Origin: Kryptolebias marmoratus
Taxonomy: Eukaryota > Chordata > Actinopteri > Cyprinodontiformes > Rivulidae
DNA length: 64,000 bases
NCBI RefSeq assembly: GCF_001649575.2
Contig: NC_051437.1
Location: 15,373,871-15,437,870 of the forward strand
Reading direction: 5' to 3'
In this document: in pieces, positions 1-43,443 of the stretch
Numbering within the stretch: position 1 is the stretch's first letter
How the letters are laid out: each line of letters starts with the position of its first letter
The notes under the pieces: generated by a model
Seen by the model: the letters and a program-made list of their open reading frames with translations, nothing else
Told to the model about the DNA's origin: nothing
Databases searched by the model: none
Made by a program: the position numbers and the translations under genes

Positions 1-14
1 TGCCTTTCTCTTAC

Positions 15-395
15 CCGTATCCCCTCAATGCGATGTAGACTGAAACTCTGGCTGTAGTCCTCCTCGTCGTGCAGCTTTCCTGCCGATGGAGGAGCAGGTT
101 GGGGCAAACGACTTCTGCTGTCACGGACTGGAGCAGAGGCATCCCCGTCCGCACTCACTAAATCCCCGGGGCCGTTGTTGTAGTGCACGTACAGCAGCAG
201 GGCGATGACATTCAGGATGTACACATGGAAGAAGACCATGACCACAACGAAATAGGCCCGTGAGCACACGTTGCTTCTCTGGATGTGCATCCGAGTGGAC
301 CGAAAAGGAGCATTGTAACGGGATGATATTAAATTTTTGCTCAGGATGGATTCCTCTTCCTCCTGCTCTAAGAATTCCTCCTGAATTTCTTCCAT
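15..395 (-). CDS. p4htm: p4htm exon 1 (partial gene): transmembrane prolyl 4-hydroxylase, N-terminus
   Basis: Transmembrane prolyl 4-hydroxylase is a 2-oxoglutarate/Fe(II) dioxygenase of the ER membrane that hydroxylates prolines and is linked to HIF regulation. Only the first 127 codons are here. The ATG at 395-393 has a good context (A at -3, G at +4). The N-terminus is acidic and Glu-rich (residues 2-15). A single membrane anchor spans about residues 48-70, starting CSRAYFVVVMVFFHVY and ending LLLYVHYNNG, which closely resembles the anchor of human P4HTM. Residues 122-127 (HRIEGIR) match the conserved LEGIK-like start of the luminal part. The exon ends in phase 0 at a strong donor (CGG|GTAAGA, minus strand). 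The EF-hand and catalytic domains lie beyond the left edge. A minus-strand acceptor (TTTCAG) at 424-426 suggests that the 5' UTR is also split. Identity rests on recalled family sequence. Confidence 0.85.
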
Positions 396-900
396 TTTCT
401 GCACTACACAATTATAAGCCAATCTGAAAGACAATAAGAGTCAATTAGGTTTATTTCCGTCAACGTTAGTTGGTGGAGCTACATTAGCAAACCTTAGCTG
501 TCAAGCTAACTAAAGCAAACCCCACTGCAAACCTCTGGCTATTTCGGGAAAAAGCGATGCTGACGTCTCAGCTTAAAGAAACGGTGCAGCTTCGAGCAAA
601 TAAAAAATGTGCCTCTTGTCGTTTTTATTAATAGATACAAGTGCCATCGTTAGTAAAGTTAATCCTTGTTAGCTAACTGTCTGATATGCTGCCCCTGACA
701 ACCTGCCTAACAACAGGACAGAGTAGAGGCTGCGCACCATCCTCAGCCCTGCTTGCAAAGCGGCTAGCCGAGTGGGCGGAGTTTGCCGTTCATTTCCAGC
801 GGTGTATGAACTGAATGCCCCGTCATCAGTTCTAGCCGAGTACCATCCCGGCTGATTAAAAAGGAACGCACCCTTTAACTAACCTATCAAAAGCCGTCGT
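396..900 (-). promoter_or_regulatory. p4htm: p4htm 5' UTR and promoter region
   Basis: This is upstream of the p4htm start codon. A minus-strand 3' splice site (TTTCAG|ATTGG) at 423-426 implies a 5' UTR intron. A GC box (GGGCGG) lies at 774-779. No TATA box was recognised. Exact transcription start sites cannot be read from sequence alone. Confidence 0.4.
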
Positions 901-2860
901 TCATGTGCTGCTCTAAATTGTTAGCGCCCTCTACCGATCGGCGTCCGAACAACAACAACAATGACAAGCATATTCTTGCAAATATTTTTTAACTTAATTT
1001 TAGCCTTAAAAAAAAAAAAGAATTGCTAACTGTGCTTCTACATACTTAGGTTACTTATTTAATACAAACTGGCAAAGAAACTCAGAGAAGCAATGTTCAT
1101 TAAATAACAGCTCAGAAATCAGGGACCAGTCAATTTTATTATTAGTTTAAAATGTTAAAAATCGCCACACATTGTTCTGTCACGGTCAGGTACAAGACCC
1201 GTACGGAAAATAAGTGGAAAAGGTGGCCAAAGTAAAAATAAATAAATAGATAAACAGAGGTTGAAAAACTTTATTTTTTATTTTCAAACTATATCATATG
1301 AACTACTTTGTAATCTATTTCTTGTCCACCAGTGTTTTTCTTTTGCTTTTACAGCCTTCTTCATTTTGATTGTACTTCCTCCAAGTTTTAAAAAATGGCT
1401 GCCTTAAAGAGTTTTACAGTTTGCCGGCCTCGCAGCTCTCTTGTCCATTTTCCTGTCAGACAGCCTTAAAAAACAGCTTGTTGGGGTCAGCAGGGACTTG
1501 TGTGTGTATTTGTTTTAGACATAATAAGTTCAAATATATTAACTAATGTGTTTTTTTTACCCTATGATCTCTTTTAATTTGTGATAATGGCAGGCATAAA
1601 AAAAGAAAATGGTTTTCACTTTGGTGTCTTTGTTTTTGTTTATGTTGTCATATCAGAATGAGGAAATGGCATCCCTGCCTAGAACCACCACAGATACAGG
1701 TTTTGGGACTTTGACAGGTTTGTCTTCCTGCCAACAGGTTTTTAAAAACACAACAGAGAGTCCACGGATGAGAAAAAAAAACATTACCAGATGAACAGTG
1801 GGTATATAAATGAAAACTGAGAGGGTTTATTGCAGTTTTAGGGGTCCTAGAATTGGGGAGGCTAAACAAAAGGTTCATTGCTTCTTCTGTTTTTACTCTT
1901 CTCTTTCACATTATTTTTTTTATCTGGTTTCATCAATATTTTGTAATATTTTAAACTGCCTCTTAATTTTCCAATTTTGTGCCATTTAACAGTCCCCCAC
2001 CTAATAAGTTTAATATAAAAAGTAATTCTGGCATCTAAGTGAAATCACCTTCAGTTCCTTAAATCCGCCACACGGTGGAGACAAAGGACAGAGATGAGCT
2101 GCTTCTTCAACTCTGCTGCGTCATGATTCCCCTTATCGTTTCGAGTTACCTGACAGCATATTAAGTACTTTTCTCATTTTACTTTGCTTTTTTTTGCAAT
2201 AAAAATATGTCCATATTGTGTCCAAAGCTTCAAACAGAGTGTAACTACCTGATTAGTTTTAAGCTTTTTACACTGATCATTTTGGCCAATAATGACGCAG
2301 GGATCGCTTTTTAAATTATGTCATTATTTTTAATGTAGCCACCATATATTTGTCTCTCACAACAAATGTAAAAGTGTTGGATCCCATTACCTAATAGTGA
2401 GAATGCTGATTCAGCATTCAAATTAAAGTTTTTTTTGTACATTTTTTTACGATCTGAGTACTTCTGCATAGTTTGTAGTAATTATAGCCATTCGTGTATC
2501 AAAACGTTCAGCCCATTCAGGAGATGGGTGTTTTTTTTTGTAACTTTTATATTTAAAAAAAATATTTACCCTTAATTGCAAATATCCCCCCCCCCCAGAA
2601 AAACACTGAGATTAATTTGAGTTTTTATGTAGAGTTTTGCTGCTTTTAGCTAGTGTTTTAGTACTTTCAGCTTTAACCAGCTTGTTCGGTCAATTTCGCA
2701 GAAAATGTAATTTCTCTAGTTTCCACATTTTCTTAAATAGAATTGTTAACGGAGTTCGGATAATCGGGGCTGTTATTACCCGGTCACGGTGCCTCCAGGA
2801 ATTTTTATTATTTCAAATCTGACCTCACTTTTTACACAGAGCGTGAAGGTGGGGGGTCTG
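901..2860. other. Intergenic spacer between divergent p4htm and cdk16
   Basis: AT-rich spacer with homopolymer runs, including poly-C at about 2588-2597. Two open frames of about 60-75 codons (1609-1794 plus, 1648-1878 minus) overlap on opposite strands, have no recognisable family, and look like chance. No gene is supported here. Confidence 0.6.
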
Positions 2861-2869
2861 ACGCACACT

Positions 2870-3860
2870 CCCCCCTCCCTCACGCACGCACGCACACGCG
2901 CACCCCCTTGCGGTGTTTTCCGGGATCACGCCTCTGCTTCCACCCGGGATCCACGCAGCAGCAGCAGCAGCGGCGGACACAGATATGGCTGATCATCACC
3001 GGACGGGACGGCGCTGCTCGTGAGCGACAGTTGACCCAAAATAATGGTTCACTCCGGGCTGACAGCGCGCTCCGTCGGGCGACGGGACACGGCGACGCGT
3101 CGGGCGACCCTGGGATAAGAATCATCCGACAGGGGGCAACGGGCAACACCGTGCTCGCACACGGGGAAGTAGTTGGAGGAACTTGTCGCAGTGGCTTCAT
3201 CCCACCGGATTAGCAACCAGCAGAGGAACAATAGTCTCCTGCGGCAGGCTCACCAGCAGGTCGGTGCGCTTCTCCTCGCCCTCCGCGCTGCGCTCGGAAT
3301 CTACCTTTAGCGACGTCGCAGGTGTCGCCTAATGTTCGAGCCGCCCGAAACGGAACGATTCGAGCGGCGCAGCGCGGCTCGAGCGTGGGGCGATCTTTGC
3401 GGCACGAGCGCGGCTCCGGTGATTCCTCTCACGTGAATCATTCCAGGGGCGGTCTCGGACTTTCTGAACCGCTCGGGTCGCAGAGTGTAACTTTTTATGT
3501 TTGTTTGTTTATTTGTTTGTTTTTTGTGCCCCTGCCTGACTCTCCTCCTCCCGGATGTGTGCGTCAGGAAAACACGGGGGGAGAGAGAGAGAGGGGAGCT
3601 GACCGAAAGCTCCAAAGGCCCCGGGAAGGTGGAGCGATATCCCGGAGGGGAGTTTGGAGAATGGAGGGAGGAGGGGGCACGGGGGGGCTGGGGGCGCAGC
3701 GGTCCACTTTTCACGTCTCTAGCGCGCGGGGAGGATCATTTAGCGCTAAATTATTTATGCGCGCCTCGCTGCGGGGTGCCCGGCTCGGATATGATGCGCG
3801 TGATGCGTCAAAACCATCATTAAACGTGAACAGCGTATCTTCTTGGACCTGAACTACAAC
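2870..3860 (+). promoter_or_regulatory. cdk16: CpG-island promoter and 5' UTR exon region of cdk16
   Basis: About 1 kb is markedly GC- and CpG-rich compared with its AT-rich flanks, which is typical of a vertebrate housekeeping promoter. It lies upstream of the first cdk16 coding exon, which has a 3' splice site before its ATG, so a non-coding first exon is needed. Possible donors are CAG|GTCGGT at 3260 and GCAG|GTGTCG at 3322; neither is perfect. The open frames of 60-176 codons here overlap on both strands, as expected in GC-rich DNA, and I do not call them genes. Confidence 0.6.
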
Positions 3861-3899
3861 TTCCTTTTCAAATCCTTAAAGGCCCAGATTGGTTTAATG

Positions 3900-4870
3900 G
3901 CAACTGTATTTAAAAAAAAAACAAAAATGGTTTTGTGTTCTTGTGTCTGTTAGCAAAATATCACCTGAAACACTGGACGAATTTTGATGAAACTCGATGA
4001 AAGCGGTTGTTATTTGTACACCTACAGCTGAATAACTTTGGAGTCAAGATGGCTGCCACAGCCAGATGACCTTAAAAAAAACCCCAACAACACAAAATGG
4101 CTACAGTTCAGTCAGTTCTGCAGATGTTGAGCTAACTTTTGGCGTGGTAGTAGCTGAGACGAATCCCAAACACACATCCTGAGGGCTAACAGGTCGCGCA
4201 AGATTGTTTGTTTAAAATTTTGCTGTGAACTATTTGGGGTCCACTCTGTCTGCCTGTTCGCGAAATATCTCGTGAGCCATTGCGCAGATTTTAAAGAAAC
4301 TATCAGGAAACCATCACTGGATGTACCTCTACAACTGATTAAGTTTTGGAGCCAACCCCAGTTCAAGATGGCCGGTACAGCCGCCTGACCTTGGAAAACA
4401 TAAGAACGACTTTAATTCAGTCAGTTCTACAGATACTGAGCCAGAAGTTGTCGTAGTGGTAGCTGAGGGTCGCTCACTGCACAAGATCTTTGTGTGAAAC
4501 TTTTGGCACTGACCTTTGGAGTCCACCTTGTTTGTCTGTTAGCAAAATATCTCATGAACCACTGGGCAGATTTTAATGAAACTTTCAGAAGGTAATCACT
4601 GAAGATGCATTTGCAACTGATCAACCTTTGGAGTCAGTCCAGTTCAAGATGGCCACCACAGCTAAAATCTGACTCGGTAGTAGCTGAGAGTCGTTCTTAA
4701 CACATACGTGAAATCTTGCTTTATCATATGAGGTTGCCTTTAATGTATTTTTTTCCCCCAATGTTTGATCAAAATGGCTACAACTCCATCATTCTTCAGT
4801 CTGAAGTTCAGGTCTGAAAGATGGCGGGCAATATACGCTTTTTTTAATGAGGGTTTTACAAGACCGTTTT
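3900..4870 (+). repeat. Hairpin-ended dispersed repeat, copy with three tandem units
   Basis: Three units of the dispersed repeat start with TGTTAGCAAAATAT-like boxes at 3948, 4254 (degraded) and 4537, giving periods of about 306 and 283 bp. Each unit contains a TTCAAGATGG-like box and a GTAGTAGCTGAG-like box. The copy ends with the shared 3' segment (ATCAAAATGGCTACAACTCC, then GGCGGGCAATATACGC), but its terminal palindrome is decayed. Confidence 0.8.
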
Positions 4871-5279
4871 AGTTGCCTAAATGGCCCAGAGTTTTTTCTG
4901 CAGTGAGAAGCAGGAATCAATAAATGAACCATGTCTGATTTTTTTTTTTAATTAATTAATTTCTTACTTCAGAGAAGTATCTCACTGGTCAGTTCTGGGA
5001 TAGTAAAAAGCCTCCTTAACCGCAGGAGGCTTCTGTAATTTCTGTCATAGAGAAACGAGAGGCACCTTCGTGAATGATGAGTGCAAACACAGAGGATTTT
5101 CCTCAAGACCCAAGAGACCAGATCAAAACAAGCTAGATTAGTTTGTGGAAGAAACCGTCTGAGAATGGAAGACTGAAACCAAAATGAATCCGTATCAAGA
5201 TCCAGAGCACGTCTTCTGTCAAACGTGGTGGCGGTGCGACGGTACGATACGGTACGATACGTAAACCTGCAAGTAGAGC

Positions 5280-5635
5280 CAGTTTGAGAACTGCCTTTGT
5301 GTGTCTGTTAGCAAAATATCTCATGAACCAGTGAATGGACTAATAATAAAACTCTCAGGAAGTAATCATTGCGTGCGCAACTACAGCTGATTTAATGTTT
5401 GAAGTCACACCGATTTAAGATGGCTGCCAAAACTAACCGACCCTAGAAAAGTAAAAAAATGGCTCAGTCAGTTTTACAGATATTGAGGGAGCCGTGGGAG
5501 TGGTAGTAGCAGAACGTCATCCCCATCACATATTTGAGTGCTTGCAGATCAGGCAAGACTTTTGTCTAAAACTTAAGCATTTAAGGCGGCAGACGGTGCA
5601 CATTCCTTCAAGGAATGCTGGTTTTATTTGAAGAC
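5280..5635 (+). repeat. Hairpin-ended dispersed repeat, single-unit copy
   Basis: The unit start TGTTAGCAAAATAT is at 5306. The copy contains TTTAAGATGGCTGCC and the GTAGTAGCAGA box. It ends with the imperfect palindrome CATTCCTTCAAGGAATGCTGG near 5602-5622. Confidence 0.8.
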
Positions 5636-6172
5636 ATTACAGCTGATGGAAGTATCGTATGATTTGTTTTGGCCGGTTGTTCTTTCCTCTCTTTCCATTA
5701 CTTCTCCTCCTGGACGTTTACATCTCGACGGAGGCGACGCAGAGGAGAAGTCACCGGGTTTGTTCAGAGAAGACTGGACTGTTGCTGGGATTATCCGGTT
5801 ACGTGTGCATTTGTGTGTGGGATTCTGAAGTTGGGTTGATTGTGCGCATTACTCATGCATCCCCAGGCTGCTGCTGCTGCTGGGCGAAAAAGCAGTGCTC
5901 GGAGTGCCTCCTCTCCTCCGCTCTGCCACATTGCATGTGTGTGCAGGCATGCGTGTGATTCGTGTGTTGGTGAACTGCAGGAAAATGCAGGTTTGGAGGG
6001 AGGGGAGGGAGAAAAAAAAAGGAAAGAGGAGAAAGAAAGGTGAAGGATTGGAGGTTTTAGGAGGGAAAAACAAATTCAAGCATGATTGAAAAATGTGAAA
6101 AACATCCTTGAAAACAAATGGTGCAAGGACATTAGTTCATCTGTAATGTCACTGGATCTTTTGAGTGTATGG

Positions 6173-6348
6173 GTGTGTGTGTGTGTGTGTGTGTGACCTC
6201 AGGTCCACTCATTGTTTTCTTTTCAAAAGAGATATAATTAGGGGAGGAATCCCTCTGCCCGACCGGCAGAACTGCATGATTCAGTGCTCAGTGGAGACCT
6301 ACAAACTGGAGGGGTGAAGTTTTGAAAGCTGAGGTGAGCGTTTTTGAT

Positions 6349-6390
<42 letters not shown>

Positions 6391-6552
6391 ACGTGTGTTC
6401 AAGGCGAGATATGAGTTGTGAATTTTCATCTCTCCCCGTCTCTCTCTCTTTTTTGTTCCCATTCCCTTCACCTCAGAGACAGAATCTGTGGTTCTGGCCT
6501 GGGCCTGTAACCTAGCAACCCAAATGGTGTGTGTGTGTGTGTGTGTGTGTGT
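6173..6552 (+). repeat. Cluster of three (GT)n microsatellites
   Basis: (GT)n at 6173-6195, 6355-6381 and 6527-6552, spaced about 170-180 bases apart in cdk16 intron 1. Confidence 0.9.
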
Positions 6553-8111
6553 CTTGCATAAATCAGACTTCGCTCCTCCTCCTCCTCCTCGGTCTTCCTC
6601 AGGAGCGTGTGAGTTCACCTCACCTACCAAACTCCTGTACGACCTCTGTGCAGCTGCTCGGCACATGCATGTGGAAACACATTCTCACAGGCTGCTCGAA
6701 GAAACGCATGAATGACTTTGGAAAACAAGAAGAGGTTCTTATTCTTTTACTGCTTTGTGTCACTCGCCCTTTGACCTTTGCTCCTCTGTGTTTGCTTTCA
6801 TCACACAGCTCCTGTTTTGACTCTCGTGAATAATAAGCCGCGCTGTCTTACAGCGAGTAACATGCCTGCCCAGCACTTGAGTTAGTCGGAGAGTGAAAGT
6901 AGCCCCCGTCATCTGTTTTGTCCTGCTGGTTCACTCAGACACACAAACCGGAATGACCACTGTCAGCGGTATTTAAGGTTTGTGGCCACCATCTTGCTAG
7001 GTGCTACACGTATCACTGTGCACTGTTAACATGTCAAAGCCACACATTCTTATCGTCTTGTTCGTGCTGTAAGCTGTGTCACCAGTCCAAACACGCATAG
7101 AAACAGCCTTATTATAATTAAAGAAACAGATATCTTGAATGATGTGAAAAGAGGAGAAAGTAGTGTTCTGTAATGAGCCTCCCACCAAGCCCGGTCAAGC
7201 AAAATGCATTACCACTGCCCTGATAAAATTACCTGCTGTAATCATTCTGACCAGACCAGTACATTAGTGCACTTTAAGTAATTGCACTTTACATGAATAC
7301 TTAGTTTAACCAGAGCTCTGCTGCCATTGTTTGTAGGTAATTTTGTTTCGACTAGTGGCTTAAACTTCTACAATGTAATCATTGTCCTCATAATTCTGGA
7401 AATATTGAGGCATTATATAACATGCACTTCAGCACTTAGACAAGGATGATGTAGTTTTTGTCTAGTCCATACCCTAATTCACTATTTAGCATAGAGAATT
7501 TACCCATAAAATCTATAGGTTTAATAGACTAATGGCTATTTTAGAGAAAAAAAAAAGTCTCATCCGATCCACCAAACTTGTCCTACTCCATCGTCCAGCT
7601 GCATCCGGCAGGACTAAATATCTTTCATTATTGCTGAAACCTTCTGTAAAGCTGGTTGTCACAGATACACATACGTGTAACTCAGCTGTTAAAGAATAAA
7701 CTCAGCAACAAAATGCTGCTCAAGTAAAAACATTTGGATGTTTTGTTTTGTGCAGCCAGTCAGCAGCTAAAAGATTTAATCTTTGCACAAAAATGTTAAA
7801 AGCTTATTCTTATTGACATTGCATAAAGAACTATCTTAATAAGTAAACGCAGAACTGCTTAGGTAAAAAAAAGTGTTTTTCATAAATATTTGGATTGATT
7901 GTAAACTGTTTGCTCCTTATTCCAGCTGTCAAATGCAGACCATAATAGTAAAACCAACACTCAGAATCTCTGCTAAATATTTATGCAAATTAATGTTGTA
8001 ACCTGAAGGTTTTATTTTTCTTCTTTTGCCCACTGAGATTGAGTTTCCCAATCCTGTTGGTGCCAGATCAGCACAGATAAAGGCTGTGAAATTAGGTATT
8101 ATTGTGTGACC

Positions 8112-8134
8112 GTGTGTGTGTGTGTGTGTGTGTG
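8112..8134 (+). repeat. (GT)n microsatellite
   Basis: About 11 GT units in cdk16 intron 1. Confidence 0.9.
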
Positions 8135-8379
8135 CATGCTTAGATATGAGCCTGAGTGTGTTCTGATGATAACATGGCTCTCTATTAACGGAGTAATAGG
8201 ATGAGCATCACCAGCTGTTTTTCATAATGCGACTCATTTATTTCTGATGGTTTTTGAATGACAGATCCAAGTTTGCGCGAATGTGTTTCTTAATGGGAGT
8301 TTTGGAGAATATGCAGATGAGGCAGGAGGGAACGGATGATACGACATAAATGAGGATTGCTCTCGAGCCCCCTTACGTC

Positions 8380-8550
8380 TAGGTATTAAGTCTCACGATA
8401 TTGCATCAGACCATGCGTAACGGTTTTTTTTTTTTCAAGATTTGACCAAAATGGCTACAGCTCCATTACTACTCAACATAAGATGATCTAAATCTCTGGT
8501 ATGAAAGGCTGCAGGCAATATGCATTCTTTTAAGGAATGCTAGGCTAATA
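8380..8550 (+). repeat. Hairpin-ended dispersed repeat, 3'-end fragment
   Basis: Contains the 3' domain only: ATATTGCATCAGACC, then TTTGACCAAAATGGCTACAG, then GCAGGCAATATGCATTC, ending in the palindrome and CTAGG. The same order occurs inverted at 49430-49620 and 11160-11300. Confidence 0.75.
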
Positions 8551-8789
8551 TGTCTCAGAAAAAAACATCTGAAGACCCTTATCTGAGCTGGAAGACGTAA
8601 TGTCAGCAATATATCCTCTGTTAAGCACATGTTGTGGCAGAGGAAAGCCAGTTGTCCCGAGCGAGGATGTTTGAATTCCCTCCAAGCACTGCTTGACTCT
8701 AACAGGCCTGAAAGACTGAGAGCCTGAAAGGATGAATGGCTTTTGTTGAAGCCTCCAAGGATAGACTCAAAGTGAAGGGCAGTGGGTGC

Positions 8790-8826
8790 AGAGAGAGAGA
8801 GAGAGTGTGTGTGTGTGTGTGCGCGC
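8790..8826 (+). repeat. Compound (GA)n(GT)n microsatellite
   Basis: GA units pass directly into GT units, then GCGCGC. It creates part of the spurious 236-codon minus-strand open frame. Confidence 0.9.
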
Positions 8827-9139
8827 ATTTTGGCTCCAGCATTCTTTTGGGTTAGATAGACAGAGCAGGAAGTGGACGGGAAACAGAAATAGTCTGCCAT
8901 GATTGCCTCTACCTTCAGGCCATGATGCAGAGTGGAGAGGAATATGACAAAATGGCATCTAGGCACAAAAATACATGCGTGCAAAGACAAACATACTCTG
9001 CGTGTGTTTGATGACCTGATGTTAAATGTCTGCATTCTAAAAAGTCCTCGAGATGCCAAGCACAGACTGCTAAATGGTCTGTTTAGTGTGCAACATTTAA
9101 ATGGAAAAACAACACGCCCCCGTGCTTTGAACGGCAGGC

Positions 9140-9716
9140 GATCATGTGTCTTTGTGTGCCTGTTAGCAAAATATCTCACAAACCAGAGGAAGGGATTTTG
9201 GTAAATCCATTAACTTTTAGTCAGCCTTACTCAAGATGGCTGTCTCAGTGATCTGACCTCAAAAAAACACAAAAATGGCTACAAGTCAGTCAGTTTTACA
9301 GACATTGAGCTAAGATTTGGTTTGTTGGTGTTTGGGAATGGTCTCAAACCCAATCTGAGCTCTAATAAATTGTGCAAGATCTTTGTTAAAAATGTTGCTG
9401 TTAATTATTTGGAGTCAACTCTCTCTGTTAGCAAAATATGTCATTAACCACAGACAGATTTTAATGAAACTTTCAGGCGGTATTCATTAGATGTACATCT
9501 ACAACCGATTAACCTTTGGAGTCAACCCCATTCAAGATAGTCACCACAGCTAATCAGCTCTAGCAAACACGAAGTTGGCTATAACTCAGTTACAGATATT
9601 GAGCTAAACTTTGATGTGGAAGTAGCCCGGAGTCATCCCTATCACACACTCTGAAAGCTGACAGATCTTTCTTCAAAACAAAAGGTACATGCATTCCTTT
9701 AAGGATTGCTAGTTTC
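9140..9716 (+). repeat. Hairpin-ended dispersed repeat, two-unit copy
   Basis: Unit starts TGTTAGCAAAATAT are at 9161 and 9426 (period about 265 bp). It contains the TCAAGATGGCTG box and ends GCATTCCTTTAAGGATTGCTAG near 9691-9712, close to the consensus terminal palindrome. Confidence 0.8.
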
Positions 9717-10298
9717 TTTTTAGGGATGGGAGGCTTTGTTGCATATTTGTTTATCCCACATGGACATTTGCAGAGAGTAGAGTCAGAAAGAACCAACTAA
9801 TATTGTAGCATTTACTATATTTTGCTTTGAAATCTTTCAGACTGTCATTTTTGAATCAGTGTGGCCCATTGAGGAAACAGCCCGTGTCAACGGGTGCCAG
9901 TCACAGCTTTTCTGCGAAAGCTGTTCGTCTCTAAAACTCTCAGAGGAGCCGCTCACTCAGCCATATTACATGTTCATTTTTTTTTTTTTAGTAAATTTTT
10001 GTTTGTTGTTCTACTTCTCTGTCACTCTCTGTACTCCTCTGGGTTTGCCCGTCTCTCATTCTTTGTCTTTTTATTCTGCCATGTTTGCATGGATAACAAT
10101 GAGGACACACGCTGCGTGAGCAAACACAATCATCGGGAACCCAAAGAACTTTACAAAAAAACGCAGAGGCTGCACTGCAGTAGTTTCACTGTACACATCG
10201 GAGGTTGACAAGGTGGTGTGGATCTAGCTGTTGATGGTTATAATGATGAAAAATGGCTGTGATTATGGTGTTTGAGCTGCTTTTGATGATAATCACGA

Positions 10299-10302
<4 letters not shown>

Positions 10303-10329
<27 letters not shown>
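10303..10329 (+). repeat. (TC)n tract before the first cdk16 coding exon
   Basis: Pyrimidine repeat 20 bases before the 3' splice site at 10350, which probably serves as the polypyrimidine tract. Confidence 0.85.
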
Positions 10330-10335
<6 letters not shown>

Positions 10336-10380
10336 CTCTCTGTCATTAGGCCAGTGGGCCCCGGTGGTGCAGCTCAGAAA

Positions 10381-43048
<32,668 letters not shown>

Positions 43049-43211
43049 TTCTGGCGGGCCGACGGCACGAGGAGAACGGCGTCACCTGGAGCCGTCTTGC
43101 TAGATTTCCTGACCCTGCCACATACAAACTGAAGGAGCGACGCACACCCTGCCACAAAAAAGTCACACACTCACGCTGGAGGGAGGAAATAAAAAAAAAA
43201 AACAGGAGATA

Positions 43212-43214
43212 AAC

Positions 43215-43247
<33 letters not shown>
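43212..43247 (+). repeat. (CA)n microsatellite in cdk16 3' UTR
   Basis: About 17 CA units with a CATATACA interruption, 165 bases past the stop codon. Confidence 0.9.
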
Positions 43248-43427
43248 TAGAAAATGTGACAACAGAACCCCACAAATTTAGGACTGAAGCTTTCAAACTC
43301 TGTTTAGACTACGACTCTGCTCAACCCTGCAAAGAAAATTGGAAGAAAACAAAAACAAATGTGATGCTGAAAGAAAAGTGGGAGAATGTATTGTGGTTCT
43401 CCTTGCTGCTGCTACTACCACTGCTGT

Positions 43428-43443
43428 CCAGAAGAGGGCAGTG
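43428..43443 (+). promoter_or_regulatory. CTCF-like motif in cdk16 3' UTR
   Basis: CCAGAAGAGGGCAGTG matches the CTCF core with one less favoured base. It lies in the cdk16 3' UTR, 380 bases after the stop. Confidence 0.35.

Larger units (their letters stand above)
3861..10349 (+). other. cdk16: cdk16 first intron (no further gene seen)
   Basis: Between the CpG-rich 5' region and the first coding exon. It holds four copies or fragments of the hairpin-ended repeat, several (GT)n microsatellites and AT-rich unique DNA. Open frames here, including a 236-codon minus-strand frame at 8469-9179, run through repeat copies and microsatellites and are not called genes. Confidence 0.6.

Noticed and set aside
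3322..3852. 176-codon open frame in the CpG-rich region
   Set aside because: GC-rich promoter DNA gives long open frames on both strands by chance; low complexity and no recognisable domain.
6238..6666. 142-codon minus-strand frame with THTHTH stretches
   Set aside because: Produced by three (GT)n tracts in an intron.
8469..9179. 236-codon minus-strand open frame
   Set aside because: Runs through the dispersed repeat and a compound microsatellite; no family match, no splice or promoter support, and overlapped by an opposite-strand frame.
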